A DNA stretch of 64,000 nucleotides from Paenibacillus albicereus (GTDB taxonomy: Bacteria > Bacillota > Bacilli > Paenibacillales > Paenibacillaceae). The notes below the pieces were generated by a model. It saw only the letters and a list, made by a program, of their open reading frames with translations, was not told where the DNA came from and did not search any database. Numbering within the stretch: position 1 is the first letter of the stretch; every line of letters begins with the position of its first letter. The translations under genes and the position numbers were made by a program. Positions 44,939-53,748 of this stretch are shown one piece after another. Where the stretch lies: the NCBI RefSeq assembly GCF_012676905.1, contig NZ_CP051428.1:3248001-3312000 (forward strand), given 5' to 3'.

Positions 44939-45916
44939 ATGAACAAGGCTCAGCGTCTCGTAGAGCTGATGATGACGGTGAACCGCAGGCGCAAATTTAC
45001 GGCGGGGGAGCTCGCGCAGCAGTTCGGCGTCTCGAAGCGCACGATCTTGAGGGACCTGCAGGAGCTGGGCGAGATCGGCGTGCCCCTCTATTCGGAGGCG
45101 GGACCGCATGGCGGCTACCAGGTCGTCCGGGAACGGATGCTGCCGGCGATCGCGTTCACGCTGGAAGAAGCGACGGCCCTCTTTTTCGCAAGCCACGCGC
45201 TCCGGCATTATGCCTCCCTTCCGTTCGAGGAAGCGGCCGCTTCCGCCCTCGGCAAGTTCTATCTCTGTCTCCCCGGCGAAGTCCGCGAGCGCATCGATCG
45301 GATGAAGGACCGGTTCGACCTCGTCATCCCCGAGCGGCTGGCTGAGGCTCCGCTGCTGCCGCGCCTGCTGGAGGCGGCGGTCGGCCAGGAAACGCTGCTC
45401 ATCACGTACACGTCCGAGGAACGCGGAACCGAGCGGCTCATCCAACCCGTGGGCATTTATGCCGACCGGGGGTTCTGGTATTGCCCGGCCTATTGCTTCC
45501 TGAGGGGCGGATACCGGCTGTTCCGCTGCGATCGGATCCTGTCCGCCGAAGCGGCGGAGCGGCCGGATGACGCGGCGGAACTCCGGGACGTGCATCTGGG
45601 CAATTGGGAGGCCAGGAGGCGAACGCCAAAAGCCTCGCTTCTCGTAGAAGCGAGGCTTAGCGAGCAAGGCGTCATCCGCTGCCAGGCGGAGCGGCACCTC
45701 GCACCGCTGATTCGGCGGAGCCCGGACGGCGGCGGGCAGCTGCAAGGGCATGTGGCGGCGAGCGAGCTGGACTATATGGCCGGCTTGCTCGCCGGACTTG
45801 GCCTGGACGCGAGCGTGCAAGGCCCGCCCGAGCTCATTGGCCTCGTCCGTCGGCGGCTAACGGACTGGCTCGATCATTATGGCGGCATTGAGAAGGGAGC
45901 GGAAGATCCGGCCTGA
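44939..45916 (+). CDS. WYL-domain transcriptional regulator (YafY/DeoR-like HTH)
   Basis: A 325-residue regulator. The N-terminal helix-turn-helix (AGELAQQFGVSKRTILRDLQ) leads to a WYL domain where the usual W-Y-L is replaced by GFWYCPAYC and RLFRCDRI, and a C-terminal WCX extension. WYL domains sense small ligands or nucleic acids. ATG at 44939 is 8 bases after AAGGAGG. A perfect 13-bp inverted repeat lies inside the gene at 45630-45658. Probably controls the divergent VOC gene or itself. Confidence 0.88.
   Translation: MNKAQRLVELMMTVNRRRKFTAGELAQQFGVSKRTILRDLQELGEIGVPLYSEAGPHGGYQVVRERMLPAIAFTLEEATALFFASHALRHYASLPFEEAAASALGKFYLCLPGEVRERIDRMKDRFDLVIPERLAEAPLLPRLLEAAVGQETLLITYTSEERGTERLIQPVGIYADRGFWYCPAYCFLRGGYRLFRCDRILSAEAAERPDDAAELRDVHLGNWEARRRTPKASLLVEARLSEQGVIRCQAERHLAPLIRRSPDGGGQLQGHVAASELDYMAGLLAGLGLDASVQGPPELIGLVRRRLTDWLDHYGGIEKGAEDPA
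45630..45658 (-). repeat. Perfect 13-bp inverted repeat inside the WYL gene
   Basis: AAGCCTCGCTTCT CGT AGAAGCGAGGCTT. On the minus strand the stem is followed by TTTT, giving a terminator shape antisense to the gene. It encodes the segment ASLLVEARL of the WYL protein. Confidence 0.8.
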
Positions 45917-46071
45917 CGAGCGGAAAGCAACCTTCCCGACGGGAGGATAAAAGCAATTCGTCTCCTGACGCACGGCCGGCCATGCCGCTGACGGGCCGGT
46001 TCAGCGGCGCAGCGCTTCCGGACGGACTGGCCCCGTCAGGAGCATGGGAACCGTCAGCGGCGCCGTCCGAA
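45917..46071. other. Short convergent intergenic region
   Basis: 155 bases between the WYL gene and the kinase gene; no gene and no clear terminator seen. Confidence 0.5.
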
Positions 46072-47259
46072 TCAGCCGAGCGACCGGACCGCGGGACGCT
46101 CCGGCAGCGGCAGCTCCAGCGTCATCCTGGCCCCGCCGGCAGAGGAGCGCTCCGCGCGCAGCGAGCCGCCATGCGCCTCGGCGAGCTGGCGCGCGATCGC
46201 GAGGCCGAGGCCGCTGCCCGAGCCTGCGCCCTGCGGGAACGCGAACGGACTCGCGGGCTGCCTCGCGCGATAGAAGCGCTCGAACACATGCGGCAGGTCC
46301 TCCTCGGGAATGCCGCAGCCTTCATCCTCGACGATCAGCGCGAGCATGCGCTTGCCGCGGGCAGCCCGCAGCACGACGCCGCCGCCGGGCGGCGTATGCT
46401 TGACCGCATTGTCGAGCAGATTGTGCAGGATCTGCCCGACTCGCACCGCATCCGCTATGATCGTCCAGCCCTCCGGGACGGGCTCCAGCCGCAGCTGAAT
46501 GCCGGCTGCCGCGCAGCGGGCCTCGAAGCCGGCCGCGGCTTCTGCAAGCAGACGGCCAGCGGCATGAAGCGACGGTTCCAGACGGAACTCCGGCCGTCCG
46601 TAATCATTCAGCTTCTCCAGCTCTTCGACCAGACGGCTCAAGCGCCGCACTTCCGCGCAGCTGGCGGCCAGCCGCTCCGGCGTCGCCTCCCAGACGCCGT
46701 CCTCCATCGCGCGGAGGGCGGCGCCGAGCGTGGCGAGCGGCGTGCGCAGCTCATGCGCGATGTTCTCGCTCATGCGGCGCCGCAGCTGCTCCTGCTGCTG
46801 CAGCCGGGCGGCCAGACCGTTCATCGAAGCGGCCAGCTCCGCCAGCTCGGCCGGTCCTTCCGCATGGACGCGCGCGGAATATGCGCCCCGCTCCATGTCG
46901 GCGGCGGCCTCCTTCATCCGCACGAGCGGACGCGCCAGCCTTCCCGCGGCGAAATACGCGATCCCGGCGGCGATCAGCACCGAGCCGAGCAGCGTCCAAA
47001 GGACCGACTCGGCGATCGCCCGCTCCAGATGGCCGCTCAGCGACGGCTCCGCCGCATGAGGCGCAAGCTGCATCTCCCGCTCGTACATGCCCACATGCAC
47101 ATGCAGCCCGGCCAGCACCGTGCCTGCGAACAGCAGCAGCACGAGCGCCGCGAAGGCGAGCAGCAGCAGCGTCAGCCGGCCATGCAGGCCGTCTTGGCGG
47201 AACAGCCGCGAGCGGCTCCGCCCTCCCTTCTTCCCGCCGGCTTCCCGGCCGCCGGTCAC
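46072..47259 (-). CDS. Sensor histidine kinase of copper-linked two-component system
   Basis: A 395-residue membrane kinase. Two membrane segments (residues about 28-50 and 85-105) flank a short outside loop that contains HVHVGMYEREM, rich in His and Met and able to bind a metal. HAMP follows, then the phospho-acceptor box SENIAHELRTPLATL and ATPase motifs LLDNAVKHT (N box), VEDEGCGIP (G1) and GSGLGLAIARQL (G2). GTG at 47259 overlaps the response regulator stop (GTGA). Encoded behind copZ and a CsoR-like operator. Confidence 0.9.
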   Translation of the reverse strand: MTGGREAGGKKGGRSRSRLFRQDGLHGRLTLLLLAFAALVLLLFAGTVLAGLHVHVGMYEREMQLAPHAAEPSLSGHLERAIAESVLWTLLGSVLIAAGIAYFAAGRLARPLVRMKEAAADMERGAYSARVHAEGPAELAELAASMNGLAARLQQQEQLRRRMSENIAHELRTPLATLGAALRAMEDGVWEATPERLAASCAEVRRLSRLVEELEKLNDYGRPEFRLEPSLHAAGRLLAEAAAGFEARCAAAGIQLRLEPVPEGWTIIADAVRVGQILHNLLDNAVKHTPPGGGVVLRAARGKRMLALIVEDEGCGIPEEDLPHVFERFYRARQPASPFAFPQGAGSGSGLGLAIARQLAEAHGGSLRAERSSAGGARMTLELPLPERPAVRSLG

Positions 47260-47945
47260 GGCGCACCTCCGAAGCGATAGCCGCGGCCGTATACCGTCTC
47301 GATGAACGGCGGCTCGCCCGCCGGCAGCTCCAGCTTCTGGCGGATATTCTTGACATGCTGGTCGATCGTGCGGGCGTCTCCCTCGTAATTCGGCCCGAGC
47401 GCAAGCTCCGCCAGCTCCTCGCGGGCGTACACGCGCGACGGACGCCGGGCAAGCGTCTGCAGCAGCCGCTGCTCCGCCGGCGTCAACGCTACCGTCCTTC
47501 CGGCGCATCGCGCCTCGCCCGACACCGTATCGAGCTCCAGCAGCCCGCCTCGGAAGCTGAGCCGCTCCGCCAGCAGCGCTCCCGGATCGGCTCGCCTCAG
47601 AATCGCGCGGATGCGGGCGACGATCTCAAGCGGATCGAACGGCTTGAGGACATAGTCGTCCGCGCCGAGAGCCAGTCCCTGCAGCCGGCTTTCGCGCGAA
47701 GACTTGGCCGTCAGCATCAGCACGGGCACCGGACTGAAGCGGCGGATGTCCCGGCATACGTCCTCGCCGCTGCCGTCCGGCAGCATCAAATCGAGCACGA
47801 CGAGATCGATCTGCCCCTCGCGGACATGACGAAGAGCCTCCGCGCCGCTCGCGGCCTCGGAGGTCTCGTATCCTTCGCGCCGCAGATAGGAGGCTAGCGC
47901 CTCCCGGATGAGCGGCTCATCATCGACGATCAGGACCGTCGCCAT
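47256..47945 (-). CDS. OmpR-family response regulator
   Basis: A 229-residue DNA-binding response regulator. Receiver residues: DDE near the start, phospho-acceptor Asp in VVLDLMLPDG, conserved Thr/Ala LTAKS, and Lys in YVLKPFDP. The C-terminal winged helix shows LTPAEQRLLQTLAR and VDQHVKNIRQKL-like DQHVKNIRQKLE. Its ATG shares one base with the copZ stop codon (TGATG), so it is translated with copZ. Partner kinase is the next gene. Confidence 0.93.
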   Translation of the reverse strand: MATVLIVDDEPLIREALASYLRREGYETSEAASGAEALRHVREGQIDLVVLDLMLPDGSGEDVCRDIRRFSPVPVLMLTAKSSRESRLQGLALGADDYVLKPFDPLEIVARIRAILRRADPGALLAERLSFRGGLLELDTVSGEARCAGRTVALTPAEQRLLQTLARRPSRVYAREELAELALGPNYEGDARTIDQHVKNIRQKLELPAGEPPFIETVYGRGYRFGGAP

Positions 47946-48145
47946 CAAACGACGTCGTAGCCCTGCTCCTCGATCGCTTCCTTGATGGATTGGAGCGAGA
48001 GCTTCGCCTCGTCATATTCGACCGTCACCTTGCCCGCGGACAGATCGACCTTGGCCGCGCCGCCGGCTTCCTTGACCGCGGACTCGACCGAATTCACGCA
48101 ATGGCCGCACGACATGCCTTTCACTTGCAGCGTTTCCGTTTTCAT
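47945..48145 (-). CDS. copZ: Copper chaperone CopZ
   Basis: A 66-residue heavy-metal-associated domain. The copper site is GMSCGHC (C-x2-C) near the N-terminus and the fold ends with GYDVV. In Bacillus CopZ delivers Cu(I) to the CopA exporter. ATG at 48145 follows AAGGAG by 9 bases. The promoter carries a palindrome typical of CsoR. Neither csoR nor copA is in the window; downstream are a response regulator and kinase instead. Confidence 0.92.
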   Translation of the reverse strand: MKTETLQVKGMSCGHCVNSVESAVKEAGGAAKVDLSAGKVTVEYDEAKLSLQSIKEAIEEQGYDVV

Positions 48146-48203
48146 GAACAGCATCTCCTTCATGCTCGATTCCGAGCGGATAGTGGGTGTTTTCTTCTCC
48201 CCC

Positions 48204-48232
48204 AATATACCCCATGGGGGTATATATGTCAA
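48204..48232 (-). promoter_or_regulatory. copZ promoter with CsoR-like operator
   Basis: On the minus strand, TTGACA (48232-48227), 17-base spacer, TATATT (48209-48204). The perfect palindrome ATATACCCC ATG GGGGTATAT (48205-48225) fills the spacer and overlaps the -10, the usual layout for repression by CsoR relieved by Cu(I). Confidence 0.85.
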
Positions 48233-48346
48233 TGATAGCGAACGCCCTTATGCCAGACAGGCCTCTTCCATTTCCAGTCATAATGAGGCCGATTTTACAT
48301 AACCTACATCGTCAGGGAAGATACAATCAGAAAAAGGAGTGAAATG

Positions 48347-48814
48347 ATGAAAAAACGTATGGTTTATTCCATGGTTCTGCTCTTCTCCATCTTTCTTATG
48401 GGCATTACCATCAGCAGCTCGGCCGCTCCATCGACGTATGTCCACGGCATTTTTTCGCAAAAGCCCTTGTATGTCCTGGATGGAACGACAGGAAATATGC
48501 TTACTGCAACAAGCGGCAATGCGATTGCAAGCTGGACGGAAAACCCGCTGGCATCGGGAAACCAGGCTTTTTTCAACGCGATATCCGAGGTCGGGCCGGA
48601 CCGGTTCGAGTTCCGCCTTGTCAGTCTTGGTTCGACCACAGCGGATCAGATCTTTGGCAAATTTGATATTTACAAGAATAATGTGAAGGTCGCCTCCGCC
48701 ATTCCCGGCACGGTATACGGCTTGAGCCAGCCGGTCGGCAGCTATTTCAAGTTTTACAGCAGCACCAACACCTGGCACGTATCCGGCTACATTACGGACC
48801 GTCTCGATTACTGA
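48347..48814 (+). CDS. Small secreted protein of unknown function
   Basis: A 155-residue protein with a clear signal peptide (KKRMVYSMVLLFSIFLMG, cut near SSA-AP). The mature part is beta-rich by composition with many Ser, Thr, Gly, Tyr and Phe, contains no cysteine and matches no family I recognise. RBS AAGGAG is 7 bases before this ATG; another ATG is one codon earlier. It stands alone between the copZ operon and a strong terminator. The coding sequence is less GC-rich than its neighbours. Confidence 0.72.
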   Translation: MKKRMVYSMVLLFSIFLMGITISSSAAPSTYVHGIFSQKPLYVLDGTTGNMLTATSGNAIASWTENPLASGNQAFFNAISEVGPDRFEFRLVSLGSTTADQIFGKFDIYKNNVKVASAIPGTVYGLSQPVGSYFKFYSSTNTWHVSGYITDRLDY

Positions 48815-48865
48815 CATCCGGCTGGATCGACCCGCACCGGAAGCAGCGTTCTCTCCTCCCCGTTT

Positions 48866-48900
48866 GAAACAGGACATCCTCGAGGATGTCCTGTTTCTTT
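48866..48900. terminator. Terminator after the small secreted protein gene
   Basis: GAAACAGGACATCC TCGA GGATGTCCTGTTTC, a perfect stem, followed by TTT. Confidence 0.88.
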
Positions 48901-48923
48901 GTTGTAGATGATTTTAATAGCAG

Positions 48924-48950
48924 CCTATTCACAATAGTTGTGCGACCTAC
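48924..48950 (+). repeat. Degenerate upstream copy of the padR promoter sequence
   Basis: CCTATTCACAATAG...TGTGCGACCTAC resembles the padR promoter segment at 49085-49110, with one inserted base and a lost palindrome half. It lacks a -10 box. The bases between (about 48951-49084) hold no gene. Confidence 0.6.
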
Positions 48951-49088
48951 CCTGCTCAAGGCCAAGATGAGGCTTCAGCGGAGCAAGGCGCTGCTTTTTT
49001 TTGCCCAAGACGCTCCGCTGCCCGAGCGCGCCAGTCCCTAGGCTCCGGATGTTTAGCCAATCATTGTGCAGAACTTATCAGTATCCTA

Positions 49089-49118
49089 TTTACAATAGTG
49101 TGCGACATACACTATAAT
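49089..49118 (+). promoter_or_regulatory. padR promoter with palindromic operator
   Basis: TTTACA, 18-base spacer, perfect TATAAT. The palindrome ATAGTGT GCGACAT ACACTAT (49095-49115) fills the spacer and runs into the -10, as expected for autoregulation by PadR. Confidence 0.75.
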
Positions 49119-49138
49119 CATTTCCAGGAGCTGATGAT

Positions 49139-49504
49139 ATGGCAGATGGGAATGAAACGGTAGCGGGCCTGCTCAGCGAGCTGCGCCGAGGCACGGTCGT
49201 CATGGGCGTGCTCAGCCAGCTGGCCGAGCCGCAGTATGGCTACTCGCTGGTGTCGTTATTGGAGGAAAAGGGAATCGCGGTCGAGCCGGGCACCTTGTAC
49301 CCGCTGCTGCGAAGGCTCGAGAAGCAGGAGCTGCTGGAGAGCCGCTGGGATACGAACGAATCCCGCCCTCGCAAGTACTACCTGCTCAGCGAGCTCGGGA
49401 AGCAAGTATTCGCGGAGCTGAAGCAGGAGTGGCGTAAGCTGGTAGCCAGCATGCAAGACATGATGAATGAATCCGAAGGGGGAGATCGGCATGGAGATCG
49501 TTGA
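49139..49504 (+). CDS. PadR-family transcriptional regulator
   Basis: A 121-residue winged-helix regulator. Key regions: RGTVVMGVLSQLAEPQYGYSLV, VEPGTLYPLLRRLEKQELLESRW and RKYYLLSELGKQVF. The short C-terminal helix is of the PadR-s2 type. It overlaps the downstream membrane-protein gene by 14 bases, the usual pairing with HAAS-domain proteins. Confidence 0.92.
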   Translation: MADGNETVAGLLSELRRGTVVMGVLSQLAEPQYGYSLVSLLEEKGIAVEPGTLYPLLRRLEKQELLESRWDTNESRPRKYYLLSELGKQVFAELKQEWRKLVASMQDMMNESEGGDRHGDR

Positions 49505-50537
49505 TCGTTATATTCATGCGGTGACGGTGCGTCTGCCTGAGGCGCAAAGAAAGGACATCAAGCGGGAACTGCAAAGCTTGATCGAAGACATGCTGGAGGA
49601 GCGCAGGCCGGATGGACCGCCGACCGGCGAAGACGCGGAGAGCGTGCTGCTGGAGCTGGGCCATCCGAGCGAGCTGGCCGCGAAGTATCGCGGGTACGAG
49701 CGTTATTTGATCGGACCGGCGCTGATCGATGCCTACTGGACGACGCTCAAGATCGTGATGGCCGCGATCGCCCTCGGCTTGGCCGCTTCCCTGGCTATCG
49801 AGTCGTTCCAGTCTGATTCCGGCACGCTGGACAGCGCCCTGTCCTTCCTCGCCTCGCTCGTCTCGAGCATAGCTCAAGGCTTTCTCTGGGTCACCTTGAT
49901 CTTCGTCTGCATCGAGCGCAGCCAACGGAGCAGAACGGCCGGGAGCGGGACCGCGAAGAAGGCATGGAAGCCTTCCGAGCTGCCGACCATTCCTGAGGCT
50001 GACCAGAAGTTCAAGAAGAGCGGACCGGTGTTCGGCATCTTCTTTACCGTCGCCGCCATCATGTTCGCCCTCTTCTCGCCCGATCTGATCGGCGCATGGA
50101 GAATCCACGACGGCACCGCCACGAGCGTTCCTTTCTTTGATCGCGATGTGCTCGGCCATTATGCGCCGCTTCTGTGCGGGCTGGCCGCGATCGCCATCCT
50201 CAAGGACAGCGTGCGGCTGATCGCGCAGCGAAGATCGGGCCGGCTGCTCGGCTTCCATATCGCGATGACGATCCTCATCACGACGCTGGCATGCCTCATG
50301 CTTGCCGACGACGCCCTCTGGAATCCGACGTTCATTCAGGACCTGGCCGCCGCGAGCCCCCTGCCTTCCGACGGCGAAGGCTTCAATACGATGGTGTCGG
50401 TCTGGCCCCGCCTGAACGGACTGCTCGTGAACGTTCTCCTCGTCTATGCCTTGGTCGACATCGTGCTGGAATTCATGGCATGGTACCGCAGCAAAACCCC
50501 CGTTTCTCCAAAGCTGAAGCAAAAGCCGCTCCTGTGA
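49491..50537 (+). CDS. HAAS-domain membrane protein
   Basis: A 348-residue protein. Residues 1-75 match the HAAS signalling region encoded after padR genes (VDRYIHAVTVRLPEAQRKDIKREL and LGHPSELAAKYRG). Membrane segments lie at residues about 86-105, 115-145, 180-205, 220-240, 250-275 and 300-330. Function is unknown; the pair is thought to sense envelope conditions. ATG at 49491 follows GGGGGAG. The stop codon sits inside the terminator hairpin at 50522. Confidence 0.82.
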   Translation: MEIVDRYIHAVTVRLPEAQRKDIKRELQSLIEDMLEERRPDGPPTGEDAESVLLELGHPSELAAKYRGYERYLIGPALIDAYWTTLKIVMAAIALGLAASLAIESFQSDSGTLDSALSFLASLVSSIAQGFLWVTLIFVCIERSQRSRTAGSGTAKKAWKPSELPTIPEADQKFKKSGPVFGIFFTVAAIMFALFSPDLIGAWRIHDGTATSVPFFDRDVLGHYAPLLCGLAAIAILKDSVRLIAQRRSGRLLGFHIAMTILITTLACLMLADDALWNPTFIQDLAAASPLPSDGEGFNTMVSVWPRLNGLLVNVLLVYALVDIVLEFMAWYRSKTPVSPKLKQKPLL

Positions 50538-50548
50538 GCGGCTTTTTT
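50522..50548 (+). terminator. Terminator overlapping the end of the HAAS gene
   Basis: AAGCCGCTC CTGT GAGCGGCTT followed by TTTTTT; the gene's stop codon is in the loop/right arm. Confidence 0.9.
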
Positions 50549-50634
50549 CTTGCAACTTGGACATGTCATAGACTTCCAAAAGGTGGTACTATTTGTCTAC
50601 CGCTTTGTCTTATTTTAGAGGAGGTCACGCCTGC

Positions 50635-51147
50635 ATGAAAAAGCTCGTTGTCCTTCTGTTCGTGCTTTCCTTGCTGCTGGCAAGCAGCTGCTCGCTGCGA
50701 GAGCCTGATTTCATCGGCTACATCTACAAGTACGACAAGGAGAACAAACAAACCGTCCTTGTCGCCGCGAACAGCGAGGAGAATCCGATCGTCCTGCTCC
50801 GGAAAGGAATCACCCGGCTGAGAATCGGAACGAAAGTAGAGGTGTTTTACGAGGAAGATGCCGTCAATTCGTCCTTTCCCCTCCGGGCTCCGGCAAACCT
50901 GTACGAGATCGATGTTCCTGCGGCTGACAAAAAGGCGATCGAGCGGCTCTTCACGTTCATGCACGTAAAGCACGAGCGGAATTTCTACCCGTCCATCCTC
51001 TCCATAGCCGAGCAGGAATCCTTGTGGGAAGTGACCGTGGGCGAGTATTCGATGAACGCGGAAGGAAGCGACCGGTTCGACACGATGCTGTACAAGCTCG
51101 ACAAGAGCGACGAAGGAAACATCGATTCTGCCCCTCTTGATTCGTAG
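50635..51147 (+). CDS. Putative lipoprotein (DUF3221-like)
   Basis: A 170-residue protein with a lipoprotein signal (KKLVVLLFVLSLLLASSC, Cys19 likely lipidated). The following region (FIGYIYKYDKENKQTVLVAA ... RIGTKVEVFYE ... SFPLRAPANLYEI) resembles the small beta domain of DUF3221. Function unknown. GGAGG is 10 bases before ATG. It ends directly against the helD stop codon (51147/51148), convergent, with no terminator between. Confidence 0.72.
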   Translation: MKKLVVLLFVLSLLLASSCSLREPDFIGYIYKYDKENKQTVLVAANSEENPIVLLRKGITRLRIGTKVEVFYEEDAVNSSFPLRAPANLYEIDVPAADKKAIERLFTFMHVKHERNFYPSILSIAEQESLWEVTVGEYSMNAEGSDRFDTMLYKLDKSDEGNIDSAPLDS

Positions 51148-53571
51148 TCAACTCAAGTCTTCCCTCTCATACAAAGACGGCTCGACGCCTTGCAGGAACG
51201 GCGTCCCTTCTCCTGCCGCATACAGCTGCAGGCGGTGCATGGCGCGCGTGCACGCCGTATAGAACAGCTTTCGCTCGCTTTCCCGATGATAGGTCCGCGA
51301 GGAAGCGTCGTAGATCAGCACGGCGTCGAACTCGACGCCTTTGGCCAGATAGGCCGGGATGACCTGCGTTCCGTTCTCGAACGTCGGCGTCTCCTTGGTC
51401 ACGAGCCGCAGCGGCGGGCAGCCCTGCGCGGTCAGGAGCTCATGCGCCTCGCGGCTTTCGGCAGCGGTCTTCGTGATGACGGCGATCGAGGCGAAGCCAT
51501 CCGCTTGCAGCGCGGCAATATCCTCGGCCATGCGAGCCGCCAGGCTCCGGCTGTCGGCCGCCTGGATCAGCAGCGGCTTGTGTCCGCTCCGGGCGAAGGG
51601 CACGATCTCCCTCGCGCTCGGCAGCAGCGCTTTGGTGAATTCGACGATCTCGCGCGTGGACCGATAGCTGCGGACGAGGCGGATCAGCCTCGTGTCCGGC
51701 TCGCCGTACAGCCGCATCAGCGGAGAGTCCTCGCCGTCGAGTTCCGTCGCTTGGGTGAAGATCGCCTGGCCGAAGTCGCCCAGCACGGTCATGCGGGCGC
51801 GGGGAAACAGCTTGCGCAAGTATTCATATTGAACCATCGAGTAATCCTGGCCCTCATCGACGAACACATGCCGCACTTGCGTATTCGTCCGCATGCCCTC
51901 CACCAGCTCCCTCAAATAAAGGAACGGCGTCGCATCCTCGCTGAACAGCTCCCCTCGCGCCAGCTTCTCCCGAGTCTGGCTGCAGATGTCCGGCCAAAGC
52001 TCCGGCACGTCCTCCTGCCCGGCTAGAGCCGCATAAGCCTCCTCCGAAGCGAACAGCTGCGCGTACAGGTCGACCTTGTCGACGAACTGCATCCGCTTCA
52101 CGCTTCGCCTCAGCGGCTCGAACTGCTCTTGGACGATGGCGCCGGCCAGCAGCTCCTCTTCCCTCTCCGCATAGTCGAAATCTCCTTCGTCCCGGCGCCG
52201 CTTGTTCTGCACGATCTCCTGGATGCGCTCGTACTGCTCGGCGAAGTCGAACACGCCCCTTTCCTTATGCAGCTCCCGGTGTACGGCGTCGTAGCGGTCG
52301 TTGTCGAGATAGTCGAGCTCCTCGCTCACCCAGCGCGCGCCGCGCTCTTTGCGCTCCAGCACGGCCAGCTCCTTGAGCAGCCATTCTTGGAGCATGGCGA
52401 CGCGATTGGCCAAGCGGATCGAAGGATCATATCCGTAAAACCGCTCCGTCATCCGGCTGGCCGAAATGAGCTCGCGCTCCCTGAACCGGATGCCGCTGAA
52501 GCGCATGCCGGCCTGACCCAGTCCGTCGGCATAATGACGCAGCGCCTGCAGGAACGCTCCCGACGCCTTGTACCGGATGCCTGCCACCCGCGCCTCATGC
52601 TCGCGCGAGCCGGCTTCCTTCAGGACATATTCGATGGCATCGAACGGATCCTCGAGATGCAGCATCGAGCCGAGGCCATGCTCCAGGTATTCCTGGAACG
52701 TCGTCTGCTGCATGTTCTCTTCGCCGAGCTCGGGAAGCACGGTCGAGACGTAGCTGTTGAACATCGGGTTGGGCGAAAACAGGACGATCTGGTCCGCCTT
52801 CAGCCGATCCCGGTTTTTGTAGAGCAGATAGGCCACCCGCTGAAGGGCCGCGGACGTCTTGCCGCTGCCTGCCGCCCCCTGCACGAGGAGCATGCGGCTC
52901 GTGTCGTCGCGGATGATGGCGTTCTGCTCCTTCTGGATCGTCGCGACGATGCTCTTCATCTGCGAGTCCGCGCCCTGTCCGAGCGCCTGCTGCAGCAGCT
53001 CGTCGCCGATCGTCAGGCTCGTGTCGAATACGTTCAGCAGCCGGCCTTGGCGGATCTGATACTGGCGCTTCAGCTCCATGACGCCCGGTACCGTCCCGTC
53101 CGGCGTGTCGTAGGCCGCGGGGCCGGGAGAATGGTCGTAGTACAGGCTCGCGATCGGCGTGCGCCAGTCGTAGACGAGGAAGTCCATTCCTTTCGCGTCG
53201 ACGAAGGAGGAGACGCCGATATAGACCGGCTCGGCGGCGCTCAGGCCTTGCTCGCGGAAGTCGATGCGTCCGAAGTACGGAGAGGGCAGCAGCCGGGTCA
53301 TGCTTTTCCATTGCTGCAGCCGCAGGCGGTGGCTGCGCTCCCGTTCCGAGAGCAGCGCCTCCTGCTGCCGGATGCTGTAGAACGTTTCCTCGAAGTCCTC
53401 GTCCGTGGCCGTGTTGACCGTCACTTCTTCCCAAAAGCGCCTGCGGAGGTCTCCCGCTTGCCCATGCAGGCCGGCAACCTCCGGCTCCAGCTCGGCGATC
53501 CTCTCCCGCAGCTTATCGGCTACTCGTTCCAGCCATGCCCGCTCCTCGTTCCAGTCGCGCTCGTTCCGCAT
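51148..53571 (-). CDS. helD: HelD-like RNA polymerase-associated UvrD-type helicase
   Basis: An 807-residue SF1 ATPase. An N-terminal coiled coil (residues about 1-90, for HelD the arm that enters the RNAP secondary channel) precedes Walker A GAAGSGKTSAALQ and Walker B VFVDEGQDYS; later motifs QATELDG, VRSYRSTREI and FYTACTRAMH are in order. In Bacillus HelD removes stalled RNA polymerase from DNA. ATG at 53571 is chosen because GGGAGGAG lies about 12 bases upstream; an ATG at 53634 is also in frame. Confidence 0.9.
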   Translation of the reverse strand: MRNERDWNEERAWLERVADKLRERIAELEPEVAGLHGQAGDLRRRFWEEVTVNTATDEDFEETFYSIRQQEALLSERERSHRLRLQQWKSMTRLLPSPYFGRIDFREQGLSAAEPVYIGVSSFVDAKGMDFLVYDWRTPIASLYYDHSPGPAAYDTPDGTVPGVMELKRQYQIRQGRLLNVFDTSLTIGDELLQQALGQGADSQMKSIVATIQKEQNAIIRDDTSRMLLVQGAAGSGKTSAALQRVAYLLYKNRDRLKADQIVLFSPNPMFNSYVSTVLPELGEENMQQTTFQEYLEHGLGSMLHLEDPFDAIEYVLKEAGSREHEARVAGIRYKASGAFLQALRHYADGLGQAGMRFSGIRFRERELISASRMTERFYGYDPSIRLANRVAMLQEWLLKELAVLERKERGARWVSEELDYLDNDRYDAVHRELHKERGVFDFAEQYERIQEIVQNKRRRDEGDFDYAEREEELLAGAIVQEQFEPLRRSVKRMQFVDKVDLYAQLFASEEAYAALAGQEDVPELWPDICSQTREKLARGELFSEDATPFLYLRELVEGMRTNTQVRHVFVDEGQDYSMVQYEYLRKLFPRARMTVLGDFGQAIFTQATELDGEDSPLMRLYGEPDTRLIRLVRSYRSTREIVEFTKALLPSAREIVPFARSGHKPLLIQAADSRSLAARMAEDIAALQADGFASIAVITKTAAESREAHELLTAQGCPPLRLVTKETPTFENGTQVIPAYLAKGVEFDAVLIYDASSRTYHRESERKLFYTACTRAMHRLQLYAAGEGTPFLQGVEPSLYEREDLS

Positions 53572-53748
53572 ATTCCGTACCGACTCCTCCCGTTTTCCTC
53601 TGAAAAAGGCATTTGACATCCAGCCGCATCCCATGGTAATATTGAATTAAAGGTAAGATGCATTATCTATGACCTAAAATAGAAAAAGTAGCGACTGGTT
53701 TTTTGATGATACCATAGCTTCGTTTTGCGCGCAATGCCGCGCATCAAT

